Notes: generated from the letters alone by a model not told the origin. 32,224 nucleotides of DNA from Prorocentrum cordatum (GCA_963575745.1 CAUYUJ010001729.1:45001-77224); one strand, 5' to 3'. Positions 1 through 7,869 are shown, counted from the stretch's first letter. A program made the numbers and translations.

Positions 1-249
1 CCGAGCGAGCTGTCAAGTCTCGAGCGCCGATTTGTGGACCTGCAGAACGTCACCACTTTTTCCATCGGGATTTGTTCGCCAACTAGCCCGGCAGTGCGCC
101 CGCTGTATGTCGCACTACAGAGCAGAGGCGCTGCGCTCACAACGTGGACCACTGAAGTTCTCGACCCCATCCCTGGGACTGGCTTCTCATCCCATGGCGT
201 GCTTTTCGGCTCGGCTCCGGGGCCTCGTAACACAGCTTTCGGAGGCTGA
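1..249 (+). CDS. Open frame running in from the window edge, unrecognised (possible partial exon)
   Basis: Frame 1 is open from the first base to a TGA at 247-249, 82 codons without an obvious start at its beginning, so it could be the end of an exon that starts outside the window. The first 20 codons (around ELSSLERRFVDLQNV) have a mixed, non-repetitive composition with many G/C-ending codons, unlike the triplet tracts elsewhere. I recognise no domain, motif, signal peptide or membrane segment, and no polyadenylation or splice signal supports it. In GC-rich DNA an 82-codon frame is not surprising by chance, so this may be non-coding. Its downstream neighbour is unannotated unique sequence followed by a GGA tract. 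Confidence 0.15.
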   Translation, partial: PSELSSLERRFVDLQNVTTFSIGICSPTSPAVRPLYVALQSRGAALTTWTTEVLDPIPGTGFSSHGVLFGSAPGPRNTAFGG

Positions 250-808
250 ACGTTGTCAAACACCATCCGCTGTCCGACGCGAGGAGGCTTGGATTCAGTC
301 GGGGGGTGAAGATCGGCCCCCAGAGATGTCCCGTGGTACGCTCTGGCCAGGTTCTCGACGCAGATCCAGCCGTGGCCACGGGGGCGCCCGAGGAGCCCCA
401 GAGGTGGGGGAAGCACGCGCGCAAGGCCTGGATCCTCGATCCTCGCCCTTCCTCGGCCGCGGGAGGCCGTTCTGGCACCGATGCCGTGCCACGCACCTGC
501 CTCGCCGCCCGTGGCATGCACTTTACACTGCACTGGCAGGCAGTGGTTGGTTACCTGCGCTCGGCAGCCGGAATTTTGAGACATGTGGTGATCTGGTGGG
601 CTTGTTTTCCACCGCCACCACCAGAAGTAGAAGGGGGGGAGGTCCTCATCTTATTCCTCCGCCGCCTCATCCTCCACCTCCTTCCCCCTCGAACTTATGG
701 TGGTGGGGGAAAGTAGGCCCATCACATGATCTGCAAGTTCCCTGTTCTTGCCTGTCCCCTCCTCTCCCATGAAGATGCGTTGGAAGGGACCCCAAGACAA
801 AACAAGCT
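250..808. other. Unique GC-rich sequence, no gene recognised
   Basis: Several overlapping open frames exist on both strands but none shows a recognisable domain. No repeat of this segment was noticed elsewhere in the window. Confidence 0.4.
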
Positions 809-900
809 CGGTCCTCGAGCCTCCATCCGCAATCCTCGAGCCTCGAGCTTCGATCCTCGAGCCCCGATCGTCGATCCTCGCCCCTCGGGGCCACAAGCTT
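809..900. repeat. Degenerate short tandem repeat of TCCTCGAGCC type
   Basis: Units resembling ATCCTCGAGCCTCGA recur about every 10-14 bases and similar words reappear at about 430-450 and 1065-1095 on either side of the GGA tract. The array is imperfect and immediately precedes the purine tract. Confidence 0.6.
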
Positions 901-915
901 TCCTCCTCGAGGCTT

Positions 916-1053
916 GGGAGGAGGAGGATGAGGAGGAGGAGGAGGAGGAGGAGGAGGAGGAGGGAGGAGGAGGAGGAGGAGGGAGGAGGAGGAGGAGGAG
1001 GAGGAGGAGAGGAGGAGGAGGAGGAGGAGGAGGAGGAGGAGGAGGAGGAGGGA
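916..1053. repeat. GGA triplet tract
   Basis: About 138 bases of imperfect GGA/GAG repeat, purine-only on the + strand. Its open frames read as poly-Glu, poly-Gly and poly-Arg on + and poly-Pro, poly-Ser and poly-Leu on -, which I treat as artefacts. A purine/pyrimidine mirror tract of this kind can form triplex (H-)DNA. Confidence 0.95.
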
Positions 1054-1239
1054 CCCTCGTGGCTCGGAGCCTCGAGGCTCGGCCCCTCGAGGAGGCGCGC
1101 CCGCCAGCGGCCGCGGGGGGGTCGCCGAGGCCTCCGGTGCCTCGGGGCGGAGGCCGCCGCCGCCGACCTCGGCGAGGACCCCGCCGGCAGCGCCGCCGCG
1201 GCCGGGCGGGGCGGGCTTCGATGCCTCCGACCCAGACCC

Positions 1240-1403
1240 CCTCAGGTAATGAAAAAATCATGACGGGAGGTTTTTGGTTGTTTTTGGCGCCTGGGGGCCC
1301 TTAACGGCCCTCGGGACCGTCAAAAAACGATTCAGGAGGCAAAACCGGTCCAGGGGAATGGGTCGAGACCTCCAGGGGTCGACGTAATGAAAAAATCATG
1401 ACG
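1240..1403 (-). repeat. Dispersed repeat R1, inverted copy a
   Basis: The reverse complement of this segment aligns over about 145 bases with 1885-2040. Shared blocks include a GGACCGGTTTT / GGACCAGTTTTT word, AATCGTTTT, a GAGGGCC-type word, GCCCCCAGG and a terminal CCTCCCGTCAT. A second feature is an internal direct repeat, TAATGAAAAAATCATGACG at 1385-1403, with its first part at 1247-1264. The two copies form a diverged inverted pair around a 480-base spacer. Confidence 0.6.
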
Positions 1404-1884
1404 TCGGGGGTCTGGGGATTCGGTTCGATTCGATTTCGATGGCCTCCGCTTTCCGATCCCATTCGGCTTCGGATTCCGGTTCGGTTTGTTTGGATTCCTT
1501 TGAATTGGAGGCGTGCTCTGGCCTGCCGACTTGCGCCGATTCGGCTCCTCCCGACTCGGCTGCCGATTTTTCCGCCGGTCCGATGCATTCCGATCGCCGA
1601 TGCGACTTGTCGATCCGATTCTGGTCTCCCCTGCGGCCGCGAGGCCCGCCGGGAGGTCACCAGCTTGAAACACAGCACCTCGGTGCCGATCTCGAGGACT
1701 CCCTCGCCAGGCACTGTGATATTTTTTGGTTGGACGGCTCGAAGGACAGATCCAGGGAGCGGGATGAACGACTGGGCCACAGAGCGAGATAATTGGCTGC
1801 AGAGGCACGTAGGCCGCTGTAGCGAGTGCACATGCCAGGGACAAAGTGACCCTCATACCTGGCACTGTGATATGCGACGTCCTG
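1404..1884. other. Spacer between inverted R1 copies, with GATTCGG-rich degenerate repeat
   Basis: About 1405-1620 is rich in short degenerate words such as GATTCGGTTCG and TTCCGATTCGG. The 17-base-like word GGCACTGTGATAT occurs twice, near 1709 and 1860. Overlapping open frames on both strands have no recognisable domain. Confidence 0.45.
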
Positions 1885-2040
1885 ATTTTTTCAGGACGGC
1901 GTCCCTGGAAGTCCCGACCCTTTCCCCGGGACCAGTTTTTCGTCCTCAATCGTTTTGTTGGTGGTCTTGAGGCTCGGCGAGAGCCCCCCAGGGCCGACCA
2001 TAGCGAAAAACCTCCCGTCATTTTTTACGACGCGATCATG
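1885..2040 (+). repeat. Dispersed repeat R1, direct copy b
   Basis: This is the partner of 1240-1403 in inverted orientation, ending in CCTCCCGTCATTTTTTACG. A third, weaker relative in this orientation lies near 13790-13890, sharing a GGTGTCCTGAGGCCCGGC-like block and the following GCCGA...GAACAAAAA words. Three diverged copies argue for an interspersed element rather than a local duplication. Confidence 0.55.
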
Positions 2041-2046
2041 TCTGGG

Positions 2047-2132
2047 TCCATTTCTGAGGGCACATCCCTGATTTTGCCATCGCTGTGGGCTTGCCGATCT
2101 CAGGGGCATAGGGATCAGTTCGAGGCTGGTTC
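2047..2132 (+). repeat. Dispersed repeat R2, copy a (related to sequence after the retroelement fragment)
   Basis: The segment beginning TTTCTGAGGGCACATCCCTG aligns with 15235-15322, which begins ATTCTGAGGGTGCATCCCTG, through a GGCTTGCCGATCT / GGCTGGCCAATCT block to a shared CGAGGCTGGTT. The second copy lies just downstream of the stop of the retroelement fragment, so this could be a 3' untranslated part of such an element. That link is inference. Confidence 0.6.
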
Positions 2133-2384
2133 GGAGGCCCTCCAGCAGCTGCGCCTCCCTCGAGACTCGGAGGATTTCGGTATTATGTGGTCTCCCAAGA
2201 GATCTGGGCGCGGCGTTTTTCTTCGCAACGCTGGCATATTCGCTTGGTTTTTCGGGCCCCATGGCCATCACCGATAGATCTGGTTCGACAAGTGGCGCAG
2301 GAAGATGGGGGCCATGGCTCCAGTGGTGAGTTCTGCGATGATGTATTTCTTCTGTAAGTCGGATCTCAGGATTGCCTGGAGCGT

Positions 2385-2640
2385 TCTGGAGGTGGCAGAA
2401 TCGTCCCGAACGGCCGCTGGAGAGCAGAGTTTTGATTCGGAACGAAACCCAGGGACTTGCTGTCAGGGGGTGGGGAGGACCGAAGCCTTCAGGGGCGGGG
2501 CTGATAGGGGCGGGGCTCTCGGCTGTTTTCGGCATTTTTCGGAAGTTTTGGAAGACTGGGGTGGTTTCCATCAGCTGCGCCTCACCGAGACGCGTCAGAG
2601 TGCCAGGATCGTCCCGAACAGCCGCTGGAGACCCAGGCTA
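2385..2640 (+). repeat. Short direct repeat pair containing TCGTCCCGAAC and GCCGCTGGAGA
   Basis: A roughly 40-base block occurs at about 2390-2430 and 2598-2635, differing at a few positions. A shorter related CAGCTGCGCCTC word is at 2145 and 2571. No coding potential was recognised; this lies in a 900-base stretch (2041-2940) with no gene. Confidence 0.5.
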
Positions 2641-2940
2641 TGACTCCCAAAGCGGAGTTTTGTATGTCAGAGATTCTTTGGTTTCTTCTCCGTTTTCTTA
2701 ATAGCGTTTTGCTAGAGGGTTCAAGATACACAAGGACCAGAAGAGTCCCACAAGGGGGAATTGAGTGATAGGACGCCCAGCCCAGCAGCCGTTTTGCTTG
2801 CGACGTGTTCACAATTTATTCAGGAACCGCCTCAATGAGGGCTGCATTTTTGGTCCGAACTGCCACGATCCTTGGTGAAAACCCACCAGATCGGTTGCAA
2901 GCCGACCTCATGGAGGACGACCTCTGTACACTGACTGATG
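2641..2940. other. Unique sequence upstream of the kinase pseudogene
   Basis: Lower GC than its neighbours and without repeats. No spliced-leader relic (the CCGTAGCCATTTTGGCTCAAG type expected on a recycled dinoflagellate mRNA) was found before the pseudogene. Confidence 0.4.
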
Positions 2941-3810
2941 GCACGGCATGACGATCTCTACAGCCTTGGGGCGAGCGGAGTGCTGATTGAGCTGGAATGT
3001 GACCCGTAGGGGCTGCAACACAAGCTCTTTCTGGAGCTGGAAGGGAAAGCCGCCATCCAGCAGCGTGCGAGGGTATTGATGAATGGGATACCCCCTTCCA
3101 GCCTGTAACAGGTCATCCAGGACCAGTTTGACACTTTCCTCTTGGAGGCCATCCCTGATGAGCTGTTGCGCGGATTCGCGCCTCTGGACAAACCAAACGT
3201 TTACAGGAATTTGGGGCTCAATGGGCAGCATGAACACGTAGTGAGCAAGGTGCACGATAAGCGCAGCATCACCGATGCCATGGAGGTGGAGCACATCTAC
3301 CAGGAGTTCAGCCGCTTGAAGCACACCCTTGACCACCCACACATCATCTGCTGCGCAAGCATGCCGCACAGCCAGTGCAATGTGCTCTCCAGTATGTCAG
3401 CGACGTGTTCATGGAGCAGGTGTTGTCGACACAGCCAGACTTGCGCTTGTCCAGGGACGACGCCTGTAATTGCAGTGCCCAGGTCGCGAGTGCCCTTTCT
3501 TTCTCCCACGCAACGGATGTCGTTCTTGGGCAAGTAATTATCGTTGAGGCACGTGTCCGTAGAGATAGCCTGTCGTCGGCACATCTGCCGCCTTGTAGAC
3601 TTCAGCATGGCGGCCCACGTTCCAGACTCCAGCCCGAGGGAGACCCGGGGCGGTTCCCTGCACCCTCCGCTGTGCGTCGCTCCAGAGGCAGCGCTGGAGC
3701 AGCCGTACCTGCCCAAGCTGGCAGACTGCTGGAGCATATGGGTCGTGTTCCTGGAGACCGCCTGCGGGCATGGCTCGCTTGAGTTGTCGGTCGGGTGGCG
3801 TCGTGAAGTG
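2941..3810 (+). pseudogene. Protein-kinase-like pseudogene
   Basis: The + strand carries the landmarks of a Ser/Thr protein kinase in the right order but broken by stops and frameshifts. Frame 1 (2941-3370) has in-frame stops at 3007 and 3106, then VVSKVHDKRS with a candidate ATP-binding Lys at 3247-3249, a helix-C-like Glu, and LDHPHIICC at about 3328-3354. A second frame (about 3372-3530) continues with YVSDVFMEQ and SRDDACNCSAQVASALSFSHA, the kinase E-helix region. The first frame then resumes (3544-3790) with LVDFSMA (DFS at 3598-3606 in place of DFG), GGS..., VAPEAAL (APE at 3679-3687) and ADCWSIWVVFLE. The HRD catalytic loop is not recognisable, so the product would be inactive. Codons are G/C-ending on this strand (for example GAG CAC ATC TAC CAG GAG TTC). 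The overlapping minus frame at 2908-3369 is a shadow. No introns are evident, so a retroposed copy is possible; no poly(A) or spliced-leader relic is visible. A CCT tract follows. Confidence 0.75.
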
Positions 3811-3837
3811 CCTTTCGCGGGTGCCGCGTTGCAGGCA

Positions 3838-3879
3838 CCTCCTCCTCCTCCTCCTCCTCCTCCTCCTCCTCCTCCTCCG
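3838..3879. repeat. CCT triplet tract
   Basis: Fourteen near-perfect CCT units directly after the kinase remnant, reading as poly-Pro in the kinase frame. It most likely expanded in decayed sequence. Confidence 0.95.
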
Positions 3880-4135
3880 GTACTCGAGATCTTCGCCTGG
3901 GCTGGCTGCCACACCAGGGCGATGACAAAGAGGGGCAGCGTGCGCGACGGCACAACACTGGGGCGTGTCTGGAGGCGGTGTTGACGCCGAGCCGGCTCGC
4001 AGAGCGAGTGCGTCCGACATGTTGGAGGTGTGTTCTGTTGGGCATGCGGAGGTGGCATCGTACCAACTTGATGCTGGTTCGTTCACTTGCACGTTACACA
4101 GAGCACGCTCGAAGATGAGAGTGCTGATGATAGTT

Positions 4136-4440
4136 CGCGAAATCCTGATCCTTTTCATTCTGGGCTCGCGTGCAGCAGCTCAGCTTATTTTTCCGCTGGT
4201 GTGCAGGAGTGTATGCCCCAACGCGGGATGCTTGGGTGATATTTCTTTTCCAGTGACAGTACGGCGTATCTTTCTTCGGAGAATTCGCAGCTAGCGCGGC
4301 ATGATGAAGTTTTACACTTAATAATATCTTGTTGACATACCAGCGCGATCCATATTGTTTTCATGTTGGGCTTGCGTGCAGCAGCTCAGCCTTTTTTGGT
4401 CAGTGCGCAGGCGTGCCTGTCCCAGTGCGAAATGTTGAGG
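4136..4440 (+). repeat. Direct repeat pair of about 100 bases
   Basis: Copies at about 4136-4235 and 4344-4440 share CGCGA..TCC, CTTTTCAT, TGGGCT-GCGTGCAGCAGCTCAGC and GTG(C)GCAGG words with a spacing near 204 bases. The 23-base block around GCGTGCAGCAGCTCAGC is almost identical in both. No coding function was recognised, although one copy reads MLGLRAAAQPFLVSA in an open frame. Confidence 0.65.
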
Positions 4441-5090
4441 CTCTTGTCTTGTGTCGTGCTGCGTATGCCTCTAATGCGTGTGTGCGCGGCTAAGGTGTAC
4501 GGAGCATGTATGAGTATGGATTGTGTGTATAACTTATGCGTGTACGAGTCTGGAGGAGGGGGGGTGCTGGGGAGGGGTGAGGTGAAGCGGGGAGGAGGAG
4601 ACGCGGGTGGGACGCGGGTGGGAAGAAAACCAGAGCCCCACTGAGCATGTTGGGAAAAGCGTTCGAAGATGAGGAGCTGGCGCGCTCAAATTGTGTTGCG
4701 TCAGCCTTGGCTTTCTTGGCCCTCACTGCCTGTGGGGCCTGTGCTCCCCCCCCTGCTTCTCCACGCAGTGTCACGACCACCGCCAAATCGTAGCGTGCCG
4801 CGCTGCTGCACTAGTGGCGTGGCGTGGCCCCAGAGCGACGCATTTCGCCCTCACCGCCGCGCCTTCCGACCAGGCGCAGCGTGGCGGTGCCAAATTGCTG
4901 CGCTCAGATGCGGCGCCCCCGCCCCCGAGGCGGAGGAGGTGGGGGCGGTGGAGGAGGAGCAGGTCGACACCGCGGGCGCTCGTGTTCGCCCAGCGGCATG
5001 TGATGACGGCCCCGGGGCCCAAGGCTGGGCAAGAACGCCCGGCGTGAAAGAACAGCAATGCGGCGCCCGGACCTCTCAGGGCCATCGCCT
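4441..5090. other. GC-rich sequence with no recognised gene
   Basis: Open frames on both strands (for example 4669-5139 + and 4771-5367 -) show no domain. A short G-rich stretch lies at 4555-4625. Confidence 0.4.
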
Positions 5091-5092
5091 CG

Positions 5093-5365
5093 CCACGGGG
5101 AGGAGCCTGCCCCGCCGCTGCGAGGGGAACGAACAATGACACAAACATAGCAACTCGGAGGTCCGCGCTGGGTTCTCGGATCGGCGTTGGAACCCCACGT
5201 GGCGGCGCCTCCGGCGCCGCCCCTGGCGCGCTCCGCGCGCCAGCGAGGGGGTTCCGGCGCCGCTCCGAGACAGCCGCGCGGAGCTCCGAGTTGTGGTGTT
5301 TGTGCCATGGTTCGTGCCCCTGGTCCCATCCCCGTGCCCAGGACGCGACCTGCCTGTACCCAGGC
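5093..5365. mobile_element. Foldback element with double-hairpin core, copy A
   Basis: The segment is a nested inverted repeat. At the centre are two perfect hairpins: 5201-5221 (9-bp arms GGCGGCGCC/GGCGCCGCC, loop TCC) and 5224-5242 (8-bp arms TGGCGCGC/GCGCGCCA, loop TCC). They sit inside a stem GGAACCCC (5189-5196) / GGGGTTCC (5248-5255), which extends to 15 positions with two mismatches (5182-5196/5248-5262). TCTCGGA (5174-5180) pairs with TCCGAGA (5264-5270), and AACTCGGAG (5152-5160) with CTCCGAGTT (5284-5292). The outer parts also match: ACACAAACA near 5141 faces TGTTTGTG near 5297, and GAACGAAC faces GTTCGTGCC. The right arm is the same sequence as the 116-bp modules at 5690-6260. No coding sequence lies inside. 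Confidence 0.85.
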
Positions 5366-5410
5366 ATGGGGGATGCACCGACCCCAAATCGCTCATCCCT
5401 GGCGGGGAGG

Positions 5411-5502
5411 GAGGATGAGGAGGGGGAAGAGGAGGAGGAGGAGGAGGAGGAGGAGGAGGAGAGGAGGAGGAGGAGGAGGAGGAGGAGGAGGAGGAGGAGG
5501 GA
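5411..5502. repeat. GGA triplet tract
   Basis: Nearly pure AGG/GGA units on + for about 90 bases, located directly after the first foldback element. Confidence 0.95.
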
Positions 5503-5573
5503 CGCCCTTGCTTCTCAGGAGACGCCGGCCTTCCTCTGTAGACGTAAGACCGAGACCTCGGCGAACCCCGTCG

Positions 5574-5622
5574 TCCTCCTCCTCCTCTCCTCCTCCTCCT
5601 CCTCCTCCTCCTCCTCACTCCT
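5574..5622. repeat. CCT triplet tract
   Basis: About 16 CCT units, opposite in strand polarity to the GGA tract 70 bases upstream. The two tracts (5411-5502 and 5574-5622) can pair as an inverted repeat. Confidence 0.95.
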
Positions 5623-5689
5623 CCCCAAAAGAAGCTGGGTGCTTCCAAGAAGCCTTCCCCCCTCCCCCTAATTACCCCCTCTGCGCGCC

Positions 5690-6260
5690 GCCCGCAGGAC
5701 GGCGACCTGCCTGCACCAGGCGCTCCGCGCGAGGTGGATCCGAGAACCCCGCGCGGACCTCCGAGTTTTCAGGTCCTCCTCCTCCTTTCTCTCCTCCTCC
5801 TCCTCCTCCTCCTCCTCCTCCTCCTCCTCCTCTCCTCTCCTCCTCCTACCCTCCCCCCTCCCTCCTCCTCCCCCCCCTCCTCCTCCTCCCCCTCCCCTTG
5901 CATCTGTGCCATGGCTCGTGCCCCTGGCCCCGTCTCCGTGCCCAGGACGCGACCTGCCTGTACCAGACGTTCCGCGAGGTCGATCCGAGAACCCCGCGCG
6001 GACCTCCGAGTTTTCAGGCCTGTGCCATGGCTCGTGCCCCCCGATCGAGAGGACTATCCAGCCTGCTCGGATGCTGATGCGTTCTGTGTGCCAAGCGCAG
6101 GTAGCTTCCGCCCTCCAGGGGCTCTTCAGCCGAAAGGGCACTGCACAGAAGCATCGGATGAAAGGTCGCTCGGATGAAAGGTCGCTCGCGTCCTGGCCCC
6201 GCCCCCGTGCCCAGGACGCGACCTGCCTGTACCAGACGTTCGGCGAGGTCCTCCGGGCGG
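5690..6260 (+). repeat. Dispersed 116-bp modules (right-arm copies of the foldback element), interrupted by a CCT tract
   Basis: Related modules recur at about 5690-5775, 5906-6040 and 6183-6260, and in the right arm of the element at 5290-5365. Shared words in order are TGTGCCATGGCTCGTGCCCC, GTGCCCAGGACGCGACCTGC, CTGTACCAGACGTTC, GATCCGAGAACCCCGCGCGG and ACCTCCGAGTTTTCAGG. The start-to-start distance of the two complete units (5906 and 6022) is 116 bases. A CCT tract of about 125 bases (5774-5900) sits exactly between two module copies after TTTCAGG. Long open frames here follow the repeat and the tract, so I do not call a gene. Confidence 0.8.
5774..5900. repeat. CCT-rich tract inside a repeat module
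   Basis: Imperfect CCT with CT and CCC interruptions. It replaces the stretch that in the next module (after 6019) is only a few bases long. Confidence 0.9.
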
Positions 6261-6502
6261 AGCGCATCCCGCGCGGGCTGCTCCAGACCTCCTCGGAGGC
6301 CGCCGCCGGCCGCACGGGGGGCGCGGGGCTGCCCCGCGCCGACGGCCCTCGCCGGCGGGGCCCTCGTTCTGCTCTTTCCTCGCCTGCAGGGTCGGTGAAG
6401 TCCTGCAGGGCCTCTGTTTTCAGCCACGCCACATCTTCTGAGAAGATAGCAGAAAAGAAGCGCTCACATCATCATTCTCTTCCCTCGCCCCTCTGGAAAC
6501 AT

Positions 6503-6688
6503 CGGCTACACGTAGGAGTGACCCTTCGCCGGAGTGACCTTTGGTGCGGGCCCATGGGGGCCCCCCCGGCCGCCGAGCGCGATTGCGATAGTAACGTCTT
6601 GCGCGCTCGTTTTTGGCCCCCCCGCGGCCCCCCAACAGCCGCGCACCAAAGGTCACTCTTGCCCAGGGTCACTCTTGCGTGTAGCCGA
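6503..6688. mobile_element. 186-bp TIR (MITE-like) element with 5-bp target duplication
   Basis: Terminal inverted repeats of about 62 bases (6503-6565 and 6626-6688) begin TCGGCTACACG and end CGTGTAGCCGA; most positions match, including GAGTGACCTTTGGTGCG / CGCACCAAAGGTCACTC. The interior is itself partly palindromic (GAGCGCG ... CGCGCTC). The element is flanked by AAACA at 6498-6502 and AAACA at 6689-6693, a candidate 5-bp target-site duplication. It has no open reading frame of note, so it would be non-autonomous. The superfamily cannot be assigned from this alone. Confidence 0.75.
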
Positions 6689-6693
6689 AAACA

Positions 6694-6872
6694 GTGCGCG
6701 AATGCACTGCGCGAAAGCACAACGCAAAAGCACAACGCGAAGGCACTGCAGAGATGCACTGCGCAGATGCACTGCGCGAGTGCATTGCGCGAGGACGCTG
6801 CGTAAAACACACTGCGCGAAGACACTGCGCAAATACGCCTGCGCAAACGCACTACGCAAATACATCGCGCAG
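6694..6872. repeat. 15-bp minisatellite (GCACTGCGCGAAA type)
   Basis: About twelve degenerate units of 14-15 bases with consensus near GCACTGCGCGAAT fill the space between the TIR element and the next mobile element. The reading frames it opens (RKSTTRRHC-like repeats) follow its period. Confidence 0.85.
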
Positions 6873-6932
6873 GTTCTTGCACACTTGGGCGAAGCCTCTC
6901 TCATCCCGTCTCCCGCCACGGGTCTCCACTGC

Positions 6933-7066
6933 TCAGGAGGGGAAGAGACACACAGACACAATTCATTGTCGATTCCCAGGAGAATGTTGGAACATATGGG
7001 AAGTGGGGGGGAAGACCCAAACCCAGAAAATGTGTGGAAATATGGGGAAACCTGTTCTTTGTGTAT

Positions 7067-7163
<97 letters not shown>

Positions 7164-7172
7164 AGGGCCCCT
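6933..7172 (+). mobile_element. Small element S, copy 1 (microsatellite-expanded)
   Basis: Begins TCAGGAGGGGAAGAGACACA and contains CGATTCCCAGGAGAATGTTGG and GAACATATGGGAAGTGG, shared with copies at 7625, 8669 and 32171. The right end, GTGTCCCAGGGCCCCT, matches the right end of copy 3 (GTGTCCTGGGGCCCCA). TCCACTGC at 6925-6932 and again at 7173-7180 immediately flanks the element and reads as an 8-bp target-site duplication. The 3' part holds (TA)n at 7064-7112 and (TG)n at 7113-7160, which copy 3 has only as a short T/G-rich segment, so the microsatellites grew inside this copy. The ends (AGGGGAA..ACACAC and GTGTGTG..CCCCT) are imperfect inverted repeats. Confidence 0.75.
7064..7160. repeat. 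(TA)n followed by (TG)n microsatellite
   Basis: About 24 TA steps with two frame slips, then about 23 TG steps. Alternating purine/pyrimidine DNA of this kind is prone to cruciform and Z-DNA formation. Confidence 0.97.
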
Positions 7173-7180
7173 TCCACTGC

Positions 7181-7340
7181 GCCCTTTCCGCGAGGCGGGC
7201 GGCGCGCCCCCGCCCCGCGCGACGGCGCCGCCCCGCCCGCACCGCGGCGGCGAGCGGCGCCCCCATCGCGGCGAGGGGCGCGCCGCGGCGTGCCTCGGCC
7301 GGCGCCCGCGCGGCCCTAAAACGGCGCGAGTGTCGGGACA
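7181..7340. other. Very GC-rich unique segment
   Basis: Rich in CGCGCC and GGCGCC words; open frames reading Ala/Arg/Pro-rich peptides follow composition. Nothing recognised. Confidence 0.4.
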
Positions 7341-7500
7341 AAATCGGATCGGGAGAACTCGAAATCTCTGAGGATCGGCGGGCTTGGAGGGTGTATTGGG
7401 CGCCGCGGCCGCTCCAGAGCGTGCCGGAACGCTCCGAGAGCGCTCCGGAACGCTCTGGAGCGGTGTATCCCGATCCTGGCCCTGTGTTAGGCCCGACGGC
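7341..7500 (+). repeat. Dispersed repeat P (CGGAACGCTC palindrome element), copy 1
   Basis: A perfect 18-position inverted repeat with one mismatch lies at 7411-7428 (GCTCCAGAGCGTGCCGGA) and 7444-7461 (TCCGGAACGCTCTGGAGC). The whole segment, from AAATCTCTGAGGATCGGCGGG through the palindrome to GATCCTGGCCCTGTG, aligns with the reverse complement of 27590-27735. Confidence 0.75.
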
Positions 7501-7624
7501 CTCGGGCGCGAGCCCGCGCCCGCCCGCGGCGGGCCGCGGCTGCGCGCCGCGAGCGCCTGGCCGCGGTGGCCGCCACGGCGGAGCAGAGCGAACAAGAGAG
7601 AGAGAGAGAGCGGACAAGAAATCG

Positions 7625-7697
7625 GGAGGGGAAAAAACACACAGAGACACAGTGCATCGGCGATTCCCCAGAAAATATGGGAAAATATGGGAAGTGG
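7625..7697 (+). mobile_element. Small element S, copy 2 (right-truncated)
   Basis: Matches the first 73 bases of copy 3 (GGAGGGGAAAAAACACACAG, CGATTCCCCAGAAAATATGG, then GGGAAGTGG) and stops there. GACAAGAA occurs at 7613-7620 and 7697-7704 on its two sides, but the surrounding sequence is itself a repeat of GCGGACAAGAA, so this duplication is weak evidence. Confidence 0.65.
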
Positions 7698-7720
7698 ACA
7701 AGAAGAGCGGACAGGAGAGA

Positions 7721-7866
7721 GCGGACAAGAAAGAGCGCACCAGAGCGAGCAAGACAGAGCGCGCTGGCCGCGGTGACCCCCAGAGCGGACAAGAAAGAGC
7801 GAACCCGAGCGAGCAAGACAGAGCGCGCTGGCCGCGGTGACCCCCAGAGCGGACAAGAAAGAGCGG
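7721..7866 (+). repeat. 64-bp tandem repeat
   Basis: Units start GCGGACAAGAAAGAGCG at 7721, 7785 and 7849, a constant 64-base period, with almost identical sequence in the two complete units. Because 64 is not a multiple of three, each unit shifts frame, which explains the repetitive SGQERTRASKTERAGRGDP-like peptides in different frames. The repeated unit appears to have begun from the shorter GAGCGGACAAGAA motif that hosts copy 2 of element S. Confidence 0.9.
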
Positions 7867-7869
7867 CGT

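Noticed and set aside
2641-2940. Relic dinoflagellate spliced leader before the kinase pseudogene
   Set aside because: No sequence resembling CCGTAGCCATTTTGGCTCAAG was found here, nor on either strand elsewhere in the window by eye.
2908-3369. Minus-strand open frame of 153 codons
   Set aside because: It overlaps the kinase-like sequence, whose motifs and codon bias are on the plus strand, so it is a shadow.
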